DNA from: Deltaproteobacteria bacterium
Lineage (GTDB): Bacteria > Desulfobacterota > Dissulfuribacteria > Dissulfuribacterales > QOAL01
Assembly: GCA_027028245.1 (NCBI GenBank)
Contig: JALVJO010000049.1
Span: 1 to 40,598 of the forward strand
Length of the DNA stretch: 40,598 nt
Direction: 5' to 3'
Made by a program: the position numbers and the translations under genes. This document shows positions 30,273-39,186 of this stretch, in pieces. Under the pieces are notes generated by a model. The model did no database searches and was not told where the DNA came from. It saw only the letters and a list, made by a program, of their open reading frames with translations. The number at the start of each line of letters is the position of its first letter. The stretch's first letter is position 1.

Positions 30273-31079
30273 ATGAATAATGCAGATAATTCCCTTTATT
30301 TCATAGGAAGCGAGCCATATTACGTCCCGTCCGGCGGTGAAATCGAACTGGCAGAGACTGCCTATCTGCACAGGCTGCCGCTGCTCCTCAAAGGGCCTAC
30401 AGGATGCGGGAAAACAAGGTTCATGGAATACATGGCATGGAAACTCGGTCGGCCTCTGGTGACCGTATCCTGCCACGATGATCTTTCCACCAGCGACCTG
30501 GTTGGAAGATTTCTGATAAAGGGCGGTGAAACCATTTGGGTGGACGGCCCTCTTACCACATCAGTCCGGCAGGGAGCAATATGCTACCTCGATGAGATTG
30601 TCGAGGCCAGGAAGGACACCACTGTGGTCATTCATCCCCTGGCCGATGACAGAAGATGCCTCCCGGTGGAAAAAAGGGGCGAACTTCTCAAGGCGCCGCC
30701 AGAGTTTATGCTGTCCATTTCTTATAATCCCGGATACCAGAGCGTTTTGAAAGATCTTAAACCAAGCACCAGACAGCGTTTCGTGGCCATAGAATTCAAT
30801 TATCCTGAAAAGGATATCGAGACACAAATCGTTGCCCACGAAGCAGCCGTGGATAATGACCTGGCTGAAAACCTGGTGCGCCTTGGGCATTTGACCAGGA
30901 ATCTAAAGGACCAGGGGCTGCAGGAAGGAGCAAGTACACGGCTGCTGATTCATGCCGGCAAACTGATAAGCGCGGGGATAGATACAGTCAGTGCCTGCGA
31001 GGCTGCCATATGCCAGCCCCTCACCGATGACCAGGAACTCCTGTCTGGTCTGAAGGAGATGATAAGGGCCGTATTTTAA
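30273..31079 (+). CDS. MoxR-family AAA+ ATPase, NorQ/CbbQ-like
   Basis: 268 aa; [92 protein letters not shown]. Confidence 0.92.
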   Translation: MNNADNSLYFIGSEPYYVPSGGEIELAETAYLHRLPLLLKGPTGCGKTRFMEYMAWKLGRPLVTVSCHDDLSTSDLVGRFLIKGGETIWVDGPLTTSVRQGAICYLDEIVEARKDTTVVIHPLADDRRCLPVEKRGELLKAPPEFMLSISYNPGYQSVLKDLKPSTRQRFVAIEFNYPEKDIETQIVAHEAAVDNDLAENLVRLGHLTRNLKDQGLQEGASTRLLIHAGKLISAGIDTVSACEAAICQPLTDDQELLSGLKEMIRAVF

Positions 31080-31095
31080 CCTGCATTAATTCCTT

Positions 31096-33450
31096 ATGAA
31101 GACCAGGAAATCAGAGGCCCTCTATAACGCACTGCTGGAAATCTTTTTCACCGACACCATCGGTTCCTGCCATGTGGAAACAGCGGTGGAATTCCTTGAA
31201 AGGCTGCCCCGCAGGCATATAGGCCCTGTCCTCAAACTGGTTCGTCTCATTTCAGGCTCTGTCTCAGATCTTCTTGCCTTTAGTTTCATGGAAAACGCGC
31301 AAGAGGCATTGCATTTCCTTTCTGACAGCCAACTGGAAGGCTGGGTGACAGAGGCGCTGGGAATCTACGAGGCAAAGGGGCTCCAGCCAGCCAAGGACTT
31401 TCTTTCCAATCCCCGGGAAACAACACTGCGGTATTCCTCCAGGCACGCTGCTAATTTCAGGGAATCTGCCGCTGATATGAGGCTCCTTGCATCAGGTCTC
31501 AGCCGCCGGGATCTTCGCTTTGAATCTGCCCCGGTTCCCCACACTGACACGGAAACCGTCTACGCACCCCATTCCTGGGTAATGTTCCCGGCAGTGGAGG
31601 AGAATCACCTCTTTTACAGGGTCACAATCGCACACAAGTGTGCTCAGATACGATACGGTTCCTTCTTGATGCCACCGGGCGAGGTTTCTGCCGTGCTGGC
31701 AGATCATACGGGCAGGCGAGAATCTTCCAGGGAGCCCTTTGGGTTTATCCTGCTAATGAAAAGGCTCCAGGAACTCTATCCAGACAGGGATCCGGCCTTT
31801 ATTTTCTGCCTTCTTGATACCATCAGGATTGAAAGCCGCCTCCTTTCCGATTACAAGGGGCTTTCCAGGAATTTTTCACTGCTCAAATCAGGTTTTCGCC
31901 GCTGCCTGCTTGAAAAGAATCTCAGTTTACACAGCGGCTGCCTGCTGCGAAGGATAGGTCTCTGGATACTAAACGATTACCAGGAAGCCTTTTTCCCAGA
32001 CGATTTCGCTGAACAGAACCTGCTTAGGCGTCTTGCCGGTAGAAATTCTTCCTCCCTGGACTCGGCCAGGGCTGTGTGCGCCTATCTGGAGCTCGAGCGG
32101 GAAGGCCGTGATGACGTGGATTTTCTCCGCCGCATCCTTCCTTACGTGGGAACAGTATTTCCAGCACGTCTCGGTTCAAGGCTCCAGGAAAGAAGAAGCC
32201 TCACAGAGCGCTCCTTTGTGGAAATAGTCGGGGCCCTTCTTTCAGAAAAACAAGAGCTTTTGAATAATAATTTTGCCAGGCAACAGGAAGAGCCTGAACA
32301 AATCCGCGTCTGTCCCATGAAGGAGGATGCTGGCGGTGCTCTGGCCGTGCTCGTGTCGCCGGAAAACCAGAAATCCCAGGATGCACTGGGTTTTTTGAAA
32401 CAGCTCATTCTGGAAGCTGACCCTGAAACCAGGGAAAAATTATCAGAACTCGTCAAGGAAATATGCCAGGACATGGGCCGGATACCTGCTTCTTATATAT
32501 CTACTGCCCTGGATCTGGCCACAGGTGCCTATGACAGCAGGATAGAGGCAGAGGAGGGCCGAAATGAGCGGCCGGTCTTTACATTCTATACCTATCCGGA
32601 GTGGGATTTCAGGCGGGCGGCCTACAGGAAGAACTGGTGTACGGTCAAGGAAATGATGTGCCCGGCGGCCAAGGGTAATTTTGTTGCACAGGTGCTTGAA
32701 AGATACAAGGGTCAGGTGGCATCCCTGCGGAGGCAGTTCGAGCTAATGCGCCAGGACTATCGTTACGCCAGAAGACAGCGCGACGGTGAAGAAATCGACA
32801 TAGACTCCTTTGTTGAGGCCTATTCGGACATACATGCGTCCATCAGCCCTTCGGAAAACCTATATACCAGGCTGGTTAAGGATCAGAGGGATATTGCCGT
32901 GCTGTTTCTTGTTGATATGAGTGCATCTACGGAAGGGTGGATCAATGTTGCCATCAAGGAGTCCCTGGTGCTTCTTTCAACTGCCATGTCGCTTCTTGGA
33001 GACAGGTATGCCATTTACGGCTTCTCCGGCATGCAGCGCACAGGCTGCCAGTCCTTTGTAATCAAGGAATTTGACCAGGAATACGACTCGGACGTGGAAG
33101 AGCGTATAACCGGGATAAATGCCAGAGATTATACCAGGATGGGACCGGCTGTGCGGCATGCCATTGCCAGGCTGGAAGAAGTGGAAGCAAGACTGAAGAT
33201 ACTGCTCACACTGAGTGACGGAAAGCCTGAGGACTATGACGAGTACAAAGGGCCCTATGCCATAGAGGATACCAGAATGTCCCTTTTCGAAGCCCGCCAA
33301 AGGGGGATACGGCCTTTCTGCATAACGGTGGACCGGGAGGCAAGGGATTATCTGCCCAGGATGTACGGGGCAGCCAACTACATTCTCGTGCCGGATATCC
33401 GCCTGCTCCATAAAAGGGTCCCTGAGATATACAGGATTCTGACCACATGA
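31096..33450 (+). CDS. von Willebrand factor A domain protein, NorD/CbbO-like
   Basis: 784 aa; C-terminal VWA domain with MIDAS VLFLVDMSASTEGW, PEWDFRRAAYRKNWCTV, LLTLSDGKPEDYDEYKGPYAIEDTRMSLFEAR. Confidence 0.9.
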   Translation: MKTRKSEALYNALLEIFFTDTIGSCHVETAVEFLERLPRRHIGPVLKLVRLISGSVSDLLAFSFMENAQEALHFLSDSQLEGWVTEALGIYEAKGLQPAKDFLSNPRETTLRYSSRHAANFRESAADMRLLASGLSRRDLRFESAPVPHTDTETVYAPHSWVMFPAVEENHLFYRVTIAHKCAQIRYGSFLMPPGEVSAVLADHTGRRESSREPFGFILLMKRLQELYPDRDPAFIFCLLDTIRIESRLLSDYKGLSRNFSLLKSGFRRCLLEKNLSLHSGCLLRRIGLWILNDYQEAFFPDDFAEQNLLRRLAGRNSSSLDSARAVCAYLELEREGRDDVDFLRRILPYVGTVFPARLGSRLQERRSLTERSFVEIVGALLSEKQELLNNNFARQQEEPEQIRVCPMKEDAGGALAVLVSPENQKSQDALGFLKQLILEADPETREKLSELVKEICQDMGRIPASYISTALDLATGAYDSRIEAEEGRNERPVFTFYTYPEWDFRRAAYRKNWCTVKEMMCPAAKGNFVAQVLERYKGQVASLRRQFELMRQDYRYARRQRDGEEIDIDSFVEAYSDIHASISPSENLYTRLVKDQRDIAVLFLVDMSASTEGWINVAIKESLVLLSTAMSLLGDRYAIYGFSGMQRTGCQSFVIKEFDQEYDSDVEERITGINARDYTRMGPAVRHAIARLEEVEARLKILLTLSDGKPEDYDEYKGPYAIEDTRMSLFEARQRGIRPFCITVDREARDYLPRMYGAANYILVPDIRLLHKRVPEIYRILTT

Positions 33451-34112
33451 AAAAGCCAGGTGCTGCCGCACAGCAGGTCGTTGTCTTTGAAGAAGACGGA
33501 TCTGGAGATTACAAGATTGCCGGGATACAGGTTTACGGGAAAAACATCTCCATCTGCAGGGTTTTTAATATTAAGGGCCCGCTTCCCGTTCTCATAGACG
33601 AACCTGAAGAATACATAAGCAGTAATTTCCAGGGAGAACTGGTGCTGGATTTTCTGAAACATCCTGACCTCAGCCAGTACCTTGTAGAGCTATGCCGCCA
33701 GAAGAACATCCCTGTCATTGCATCCGGCCAGCATATACCCGGGGCAATCTGCCCCTTTACATGCTGCGGGCTGGGCAAAAAGAAAGGCCTGGGAGAATAC
33801 GGCCGGCAGTTCGGAGTTCCGGAATACGAAGTGGAGATTCACCAGGGCATGATAAAGTCCCTTTCTGTAAAAAGGGGTGCCTCCTGCGGTGCAACATGGC
33901 AGGTTTGCAGGAAAATGGCCGGAGTACCTGCCAGGGAGGCCCCCACCATCATTTCCAGACAGATCCAGTACCTGTGCCTTTCAGACCCGTCTGATTTTGA
34001 CCCGGTGAGCGGAAAGAGTGCTGTCCATTTTGCAGGAGAGGTCCACAAGGCCGCCCTGGAAAAGGCCCTGTCAAGGGCAGAAGCAGATTATGGAAAACGT
34101 GGAGTCCCCTGA
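33447..34112 (+). CDS. DUF166-like cysteine-containing protein (tentative family)
   Basis: 221 aa; conserved-looking CPFTCCGLGKKKGLGEYGRQFGVPEYEVEIHQGMIKSLSVKRGASCGATWQVCRKM. ATG overlaps the VWA gene stop (ATGA), implying translational coupling. Confidence 0.7.
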   Translation: MKKPGAAAQQVVVFEEDGSGDYKIAGIQVYGKNISICRVFNIKGPLPVLIDEPEEYISSNFQGELVLDFLKHPDLSQYLVELCRQKNIPVIASGQHIPGAICPFTCCGLGKKKGLGEYGRQFGVPEYEVEIHQGMIKSLSVKRGASCGATWQVCRKMAGVPAREAPTIISRQIQYLCLSDPSDFDPVSGKSAVHFAGEVHKAALEKALSRAEADYGKRGVP

Positions 34113-34114
34113 GC

Positions 34115-34423
34115 GTGGCCCTTTTGAATATAGAAAGCGTCCTGGTAAAGGCCTTGGGGATGCTCAGCAGGAGCCCTCCCGGCAAGGGATTGGAAATCCT
34201 TTCCTACAAGAGGAACAGGGGTGTATCCATACTCAGAATTTCAGATACAAGATACAGGATCCTGGAGAGGGGATATAAGCAGGCAGATCTGGAAATAACA
34301 GAGAAACAGCTTTCCAGGCTCCTCAAGACCGTTATCAAGAGAGAATTTCCCAGGAGCAGGAAGTTAAGGGTCTACCACCTGGAAAGCCCGGAGGAGCTCG
34401 GTCGTCAGCGAAAAAGGCTCTGA
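34115..34423 (+). CDS. Small hypothetical protein, fourth ORF of the MoxR/VWA cassette
   Basis: 102 aa from a GTG start 2 nt after the preceding stop; plausible protein composition (ISDTRYRILERGYKQADLEITEKQLSRLLKTVIKREFPRSRKLRVYHLES). Confidence 0.5.
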   Translation: MALLNIESVLVKALGMLSRSPPGKGLEILSYKRNRGVSILRISDTRYRILERGYKQADLEITEKQLSRLLKTVIKREFPRSRKLRVYHLESPEELGRQRKRL

Positions 34424-34425
34424 AG

Positions 34426-34639
34426 GGGGGAGCATTCCCGGTTTGTCCCTGGATGAGGAAGGGCAAGGATCGGTGCATTTCTTTCAAGGTTCACCAAGCC
34501 GCTGTGCAAGTTTCAAATTCTTCCCGGATACAGACATGGCCAATCTCATCGGCTTGACTGCGGCTGAAGTTGGCTTCCTTGTGGTGAAACCTTTCAGGAA
34601 ACACCCCGCAAATTTGGGACACACTGGAAATGCTCCCCC
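34426..34639. repeat. Foldback repeat element, copy 2, same orientation as copy 1
   Basis: Terminal inverted repeat GGGGGAGCATT (34426-34436) / AATGCTCCCCC (34629-34639). Internal inverted repeat 34478-34498 / 34578-34601. Core matches copy 1. Confidence 0.87.
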
Positions 34640-34896
34640 GAAGGGGCATTCAGGCTGAAACACTGGGGCGAAAACCTATGGAAAAACATCAAATTAGTCT
34701 TGTTTAGTCCCTTGACAAAGAATTGACTGGCTTGTAAACAGGAATGACGTTTTGAGGGACAAATAAACAGCAGCAAAACCACAGGATTGTGAATTTTGAT
34801 TCATAGTATAATTTCAGGAGATTTACGCGCCCTCACCAAATTGTTTTTATCGATATTATCGGAAATCCAAAAATCATTTACACAGGAGACCACGAA

Positions 34897-35445
34897 ATGA
34901 AAGAAGTTAGACTTCACGGCCGTGGCGGACAGGGGGGTGTAACCTCTGCAGAGCTGGTTGCTACCGCCGCAATTGCTGAAGGCAAGTATGCACAAGCCTT
35001 TCCAAGCTTTGGCCCTGAAAGAAGGGGGGCTCCAGTTGCGGCCTTTATCAGGGTCAGCGACCAACCCATCAGGACCAGGGAAAAGGTTTATCACCCGGAC
35101 ATAGTGGTGGTTCTGGATCCGTCACTGCCTGCCCTTGTCAACGTGGCAGAAGGCCTCAAGGAAGGCGGCATTGTCATTTTGAACACGGATCTTTCTGAAA
35201 AGGAGGTCAGGGAAAAATTTGGCCTCAAGAGCAAACTCGCCATGGTCGATGCCACAAAGATAGCCCTTGAGGTGCTGGGACTTCCCATAACGAACACCAC
35301 CATGCTCGGGGCACTTCTCAGAGCCACGGGCATTGTGGGCAAGGAAGCCCTGGAAGAAGCCATGGACAAACGTTTTGGCAGGATTGCCGACAAGAACAAG
35401 GCAGCCCTTGCCAGGGCCTTTGAAGAGACCGTAATCACAGATTAA
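34897..35445 (+). CDS. porC: Pyruvate/2-oxoacid:ferredoxin oxidoreductase gamma subunit
   Basis: 182 aa; MKEVRLHGRGGQGGVTSAELVATAAIAEGKYAQAFPSFGPERRGAPVAAFIRVSD. Confidence 0.93.
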   Translation: MKEVRLHGRGGQGGVTSAELVATAAIAEGKYAQAFPSFGPERRGAPVAAFIRVSDQPIRTREKVYHPDIVVVLDPSLPALVNVAEGLKEGGIVILNTDLSEKEVREKFGLKSKLAMVDATKIALEVLGLPITNTTMLGALLRATGIVGKEALEEAMDKRFGRIADKNKAALARAFEETVITD

Positions 35446-35473
35446 AAATACTTTGACTTAAGGAGTTATTAAA

Positions 35474-35767
35474 ATGGCCAATTCTGACGCCATAGTAGGT
35501 TGGAAGACAATAACCTTTGGCTGTCATATCTTGGAGCCGGGCAATTCGGTCAACTTCAGGACCGGAGATTGGCGCTCACAGCGCCCGGTTGTGGACAAGG
35601 AAAAGTGCATCAAGTGCGGGATGTGCTGGATCTTCTGTCCGGATATGGCATATACACAGGACGAAGAAGGTTATTTCGAAGCGAATATGGAATATTGTAA
35701 GGGTTGTGGCATATGTGCCCACGAATGCCCCAAAGACGCCATAACAATGGTTCCGGAGGAGGGGTAA
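35474..35767 (+). CDS. porD: Pyruvate/2-oxoacid:ferredoxin oxidoreductase delta subunit
   Basis: 97 aa; two CxxCxxCxxxC clusters (CIKCGMCWIFCPD, CKGCGICAHECP). Confidence 0.93.
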   Translation: MANSDAIVGWKTITFGCHILEPGNSVNFRTGDWRSQRPVVDKEKCIKCGMCWIFCPDMAYTQDEEGYFEANMEYCKGCGICAHECPKDAITMVPEEG

Positions 35768-35769
35768 TC

Positions 35770-36948
35770 ATGTCAAAACGCGTGGGAATAGAAGTTTCAA
35801 TTGCGATATCCGAGGCCGTAGGACTGGCAAGGGCAGAGGTGATTCCTGCCTATCCTATCACGCCTCAGACTCATATTGTGGAACACCTTTCAGAGATGGT
35901 GGCAAACGGAGAGCTCGATGCAGAATTCGTACCCGTGGAGAGTGAACACGCTGCAATGAGCTGCTGCTGCGGAGCCGCGGCTGCCGGCGCCAGGGTGTTT
36001 ACTTCATCCAGTTCTCAGGGCCTTTCGCTCATGAGTGAAATCCTGTACATACCGTCCACCATGAGGCTGCCAATGGTGATGGTAGTGGCCAACAGGGCGC
36101 TTTCAGCACCCATCAGCATCTGGAATGATCACCAGGATATCATGGTCCAGAGGGACATAGGCTGGATACAGACATTTGCAGAAAACGGCCAGGAGGCAGT
36201 GGACTTAACCATTCACGCCTTTAAGGTAGCCGAAAACCGGAATGTCTCTCTGCCCATGATAGTAAATATCGATGGATTCACCCTGAGCCATGTCATTGAG
36301 CCCATTGAGCTGCCGGACCAGGAAGACGTGGACAAGTATCTGCCTCCCTTCAAGCCAAGATATAAGCTGGATCCCAGAAGGCCCATTACAATGGGGCCTG
36401 TAGGCATACCAGAGGTTTATACAGAGGCAAAGGTGGCCCATGACAAGGCAATCAAGAATTCCAAGCGCTACATTCTCAAGGCCTGGAAGGAATTCGAGGA
36501 AGTTTTCGGAAGGAAATATGAGCCTGTAGAGACCTACCGCACCGAGGATGCGGAAGTGCTCCTGGTGGGCATGGGAAGCATCTGCGAGACGGCCATGACT
36601 GCTGTTGACAAAATGAGAGACCAGGGTCAGAAGGTGGGCCTGCTGAAGATCCGCTTGTGGAGACCTTTTCCCGCCCAGGAATTCCGCAAGGCAGTTGGAA
36701 AAACCAAGATCCTGGCAGTCATTGACAGGTGCCTGCCGCCTGGTGCTGTCTGCGGCCCAGTGGGCGCTGAACTCAGGTCCATGTTCTATAAGATCCCCGG
36801 GGCCCCCAAGATATTCAGCTTTGTGGCTGGTCTTGGAGGAAGGGATGTTACAGTGAGCCGTTTCGAGGAAATAGTGGACAAGGCAAGGGCTTTTGCCAAG
36901 AAGCGTCCACGTGAACTCTACGAAGTAATTGGAGTGCGTGAAAAATGA
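35770..36948 (+). CDS. porA: Pyruvate/2-oxoacid:ferredoxin oxidoreductase alpha subunit
   Basis: AEVIPAYPITPQTHIVEHLSEMVANGELDAEFVPVESEHAAMSCCCGAAAAGARVFTSSSSQGLSLM. ATG at 35770 (MSKRVGIEVS). Confidence 0.94.
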   Translation: MSKRVGIEVSIAISEAVGLARAEVIPAYPITPQTHIVEHLSEMVANGELDAEFVPVESEHAAMSCCCGAAAAGARVFTSSSSQGLSLMSEILYIPSTMRLPMVMVVANRALSAPISIWNDHQDIMVQRDIGWIQTFAENGQEAVDLTIHAFKVAENRNVSLPMIVNIDGFTLSHVIEPIELPDQEDVDKYLPPFKPRYKLDPRRPITMGPVGIPEVYTEAKVAHDKAIKNSKRYILKAWKEFEEVFGRKYEPVETYRTEDAEVLLVGMGSICETAMTAVDKMRDQGQKVGLLKIRLWRPFPAQEFRKAVGKTKILAVIDRCLPPGAVCGPVGAELRSMFYKIPGAPKIFSFVAGLGGRDVTVSRFEEIVDKARAFAKKRPRELYEVIGVREK

Positions 36949-37883
36949 TACCAGAATTTGAAAAGTTTAAAGGCTTTAAAGCTAAAAGTATGCCCAAGGA
37001 AGAGCCTCTGGCCTCGGGTCACAGGGGATGCCAGGGCTGCGGCGAGGTACTGGCTCTCAGGATGGTCATGAAGGCCCTGGGCAAGGATGTGATAGTCTGC
37101 AGTGCCACCGGCTGCATGGAAATTATAACAAGTCCGTATCCCCACACGGCCTGGAACGTGCCATGGATTCACATCGCCTTCGAAAACGCCGCTGCCGTGG
37201 CATCAGGGGTTGAATCTGCAAGAAAGGTGCTCAAGAGGAAAAAGAAGATTCCGAAGAAGCATGTCGACATCCTGGCAGTAGGCGGCGATGGTGCCACCGG
37301 CGACATAGGACTCCAGTGGATATCCGGTGCCATGGAAAGAGGGCACGATTTCCTCTACGTATGCCTTGATAACGAGGCCTACATGAATACCGGAGTTCAG
37401 CGCTCGGGCTGTACGCCCTACGGCGCCATGACCACAACCAGCCCTCCGGGTAAGAAGAGCTTCGGCCAGGTGACATGGAAAAAGAATGTGCCGGGCATCA
37501 TGGTAGCTCATAACATTCCTTATGTCGCAACTGCCTCTCCCGCCTATTTTCTTGATCTTATGAACAAGGTCAAAAAGGCCGCCCTGGTCAAGGGGCCGGC
37601 ATACGTGCATATCTTTTCACCCTGTCCCACAGGCTGGGGTTCTGCAGGAGAGCGTTCCATAGAGTTCGCACGTCTTGCTGTTGAGACAAAGGTCTTTCCC
37701 CTTTATGAAGTAATCGAAGGCCGCTATATCATGAGCAGGAAGATAAAGAAGGCCAAGCCGGTAACCGAGTATTTCAAGGGCCAGAGACGCTTCCGCCACC
37801 TGGATGAAGCCCATATCGACTACATCCAGAAACGAGTGGATGCTGAATACGAAAAACTGCTCAGGCTGTCGGAAATGACATAA
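36945..37883 (+). CDS. porB: Pyruvate/2-oxoacid:ferredoxin oxidoreductase beta subunit
   Basis: 312 aa; HRGCQGCGEVLALRMV, SATGCMEIITSPYPHTAW, TPP motif GGDGATGDIGLQWISGAMERGHDFLYVCLDNEAYMNTG. Confidence 0.95.
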   Translation: MIPEFEKFKGFKAKSMPKEEPLASGHRGCQGCGEVLALRMVMKALGKDVIVCSATGCMEIITSPYPHTAWNVPWIHIAFENAAAVASGVESARKVLKRKKKIPKKHVDILAVGGDGATGDIGLQWISGAMERGHDFLYVCLDNEAYMNTGVQRSGCTPYGAMTTTSPPGKKSFGQVTWKKNVPGIMVAHNIPYVATASPAYFLDLMNKVKKAALVKGPAYVHIFSPCPTGWGSAGERSIEFARLAVETKVFPLYEVIEGRYIMSRKIKKAKPVTEYFKGQRRFRHLDEAHIDYIQKRVDAEYEKLLRLSEMT

Positions 37884-37900
37884 ACAGTCAGAGGAAATAA

Positions 37901-37933
37901 AAACCTCCTTTCCAACGAAAGGAGGTTTTTTTT
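37901..37933 (+). terminator. Rho-independent terminator after the por operon
   Basis: AAACCTCCTTTC-CAAC-GAAAGGAGGTTT followed by a T run. Confidence 0.9.
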
Positions 37934-38045
37934 GGCAAACAGTACTGGATCTTTCGGAATCAAAGTGCCTAAGCGGCACGGATTGTTCAGGCAGGAAGGA
38001 CAGGGCAGGAACGCACCTTGTGCAGCAAGGGCAAAAAGGACTGAA

Positions 38046-38990
38046 ATGGGACAGTTAAGGTCGGGCCACATACTCGGCATTTCGCAGCTGGATCAGGACG
38101 AAATCTCCTTTATCCTGGATACAGCCGTTTCCATGAAGGAAATCCTTGAGCGGCCCATTAAAAAGGTGCCGCCCTTAAGGGGCAAAACCATTGTAAATCT
38201 CTTTTTCGAACCAAGCACCAGGACCAAGCTTTCCTTTGAGCTGGCAGCAAAGAGACTAAGTGCTGACACAGTGGGAATCTCGGCCAGTACAAGCAGCGTG
38301 GTCAAGGGCGAAACCCTTATAGATACTGCCAGAAATATTGAGGCCATGAAACCGGACATCATCGTGATGCGGCATTCCATGTCCGGGGCCCCGTATCTCA
38401 TTTCAAGATACGTAAGCGCCTCTGTCATTAATGCCGGAGACGGCACAAACGAGCATCCCTCCCAGGCATTGCTGGATCTTTTGACGGTTCGGGAACATTT
38501 CGGCACCCTTGAGGGCTTAAACATCACAATAATCGGCGATATTGCACACAGCAGGGTGGCACATTCCGATATCCTTGCCTTCACAAAGATGGGGGCCAGG
38601 GTGACTGTCTGCGGACCGGCCACCATGATACCTCCAGAGCCGGACGTTCTGGGCGCCAGGGTCTGTCTTGACCTGAGGGATGCCGTAAGGGATGCTGATG
38701 TTGTCATGGCCCTTCGCATTCAAAAGGAACGGCTGGGGAAGTTGTCTCCCTTTCCATCTGAGAGGGAATATGCCAGGGAATTCGGCCTGTCAGCGGCATT
38801 GAAAACATATCTCAAAAAAGAAGCCATTATAATGCACCCTGGGCCCATTAACAGGGGGGTGGAGATGTCACCCGAGATGGCTGATGCGGTCAATTCAGTC
38901 ATTCTGAAACAGGTTACCAACGGGGTTGCAGTGAGAATGGCGCTTTTTGCCCTGCTCCTTACAGAGGTTCAAAAGGAGGTTACAGAGTAG
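38046..38990 (+). CDS. pyrB: Aspartate carbamoyltransferase catalytic subunit
   Basis: MGQLRSGHILGISQLDQDEI; FFEPSTRTKLSFELAAKRL; MRHSMSGAPYL; MHPGPINRGVEM. The track's upstream start (37932) lies against the terminator, so ATG 38046 is preferred. Confidence 0.95.
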   Translation: MGQLRSGHILGISQLDQDEISFILDTAVSMKEILERPIKKVPPLRGKTIVNLFFEPSTRTKLSFELAAKRLSADTVGISASTSSVVKGETLIDTARNIEAMKPDIIVMRHSMSGAPYLISRYVSASVINAGDGTNEHPSQALLDLLTVREHFGTLEGLNITIIGDIAHSRVAHSDILAFTKMGARVTVCGPATMIPPEPDVLGARVCLDLRDAVRDADVVMALRIQKERLGKLSPFPSEREYAREFGLSAALKTYLKKEAIIMHPGPINRGVEMSPEMADAVNSVILKQVTNGVAVRMALFALLLTEVQKEVTE

Positions 38991-39186
38991 AGATTTTGAG
39001 AAAGGTCCTGTTCAAGGCCGTAAAAATTGGCCGTGCGTGGGCATTTGCCCAAGAAGGCCTTCAGACCGCCAGACCTTTCGAGCCTGATCGGCCCCGCCCT
39101 TTCCACGCTCGGAAGCGGCGGAAGGAGATACTCAAGGCACAACCATACATTTCATTGCAGCAAAAAGGTGCAACAACCTGGATGAT

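Noticed and set aside
29942-30280. 112 aa plus-strand ORF through foldback repeat copy 1, and the similar 71 aa ORF 34443-34658 in copy 2
   Set aside because: The shared VHFFQGSPSRCASFKF peptide reflects the repeat itself. The upstream frame is broken by a 1 nt indel between copies, and the differences I see in the shared frame are mostly nonsynonymous, so coding is unlikely.
34807-34812. Extended -10-like TATAAT upstream of porC
   Set aside because: A good -10 but no -35 at acceptable spacing; not enough to call a promoter.
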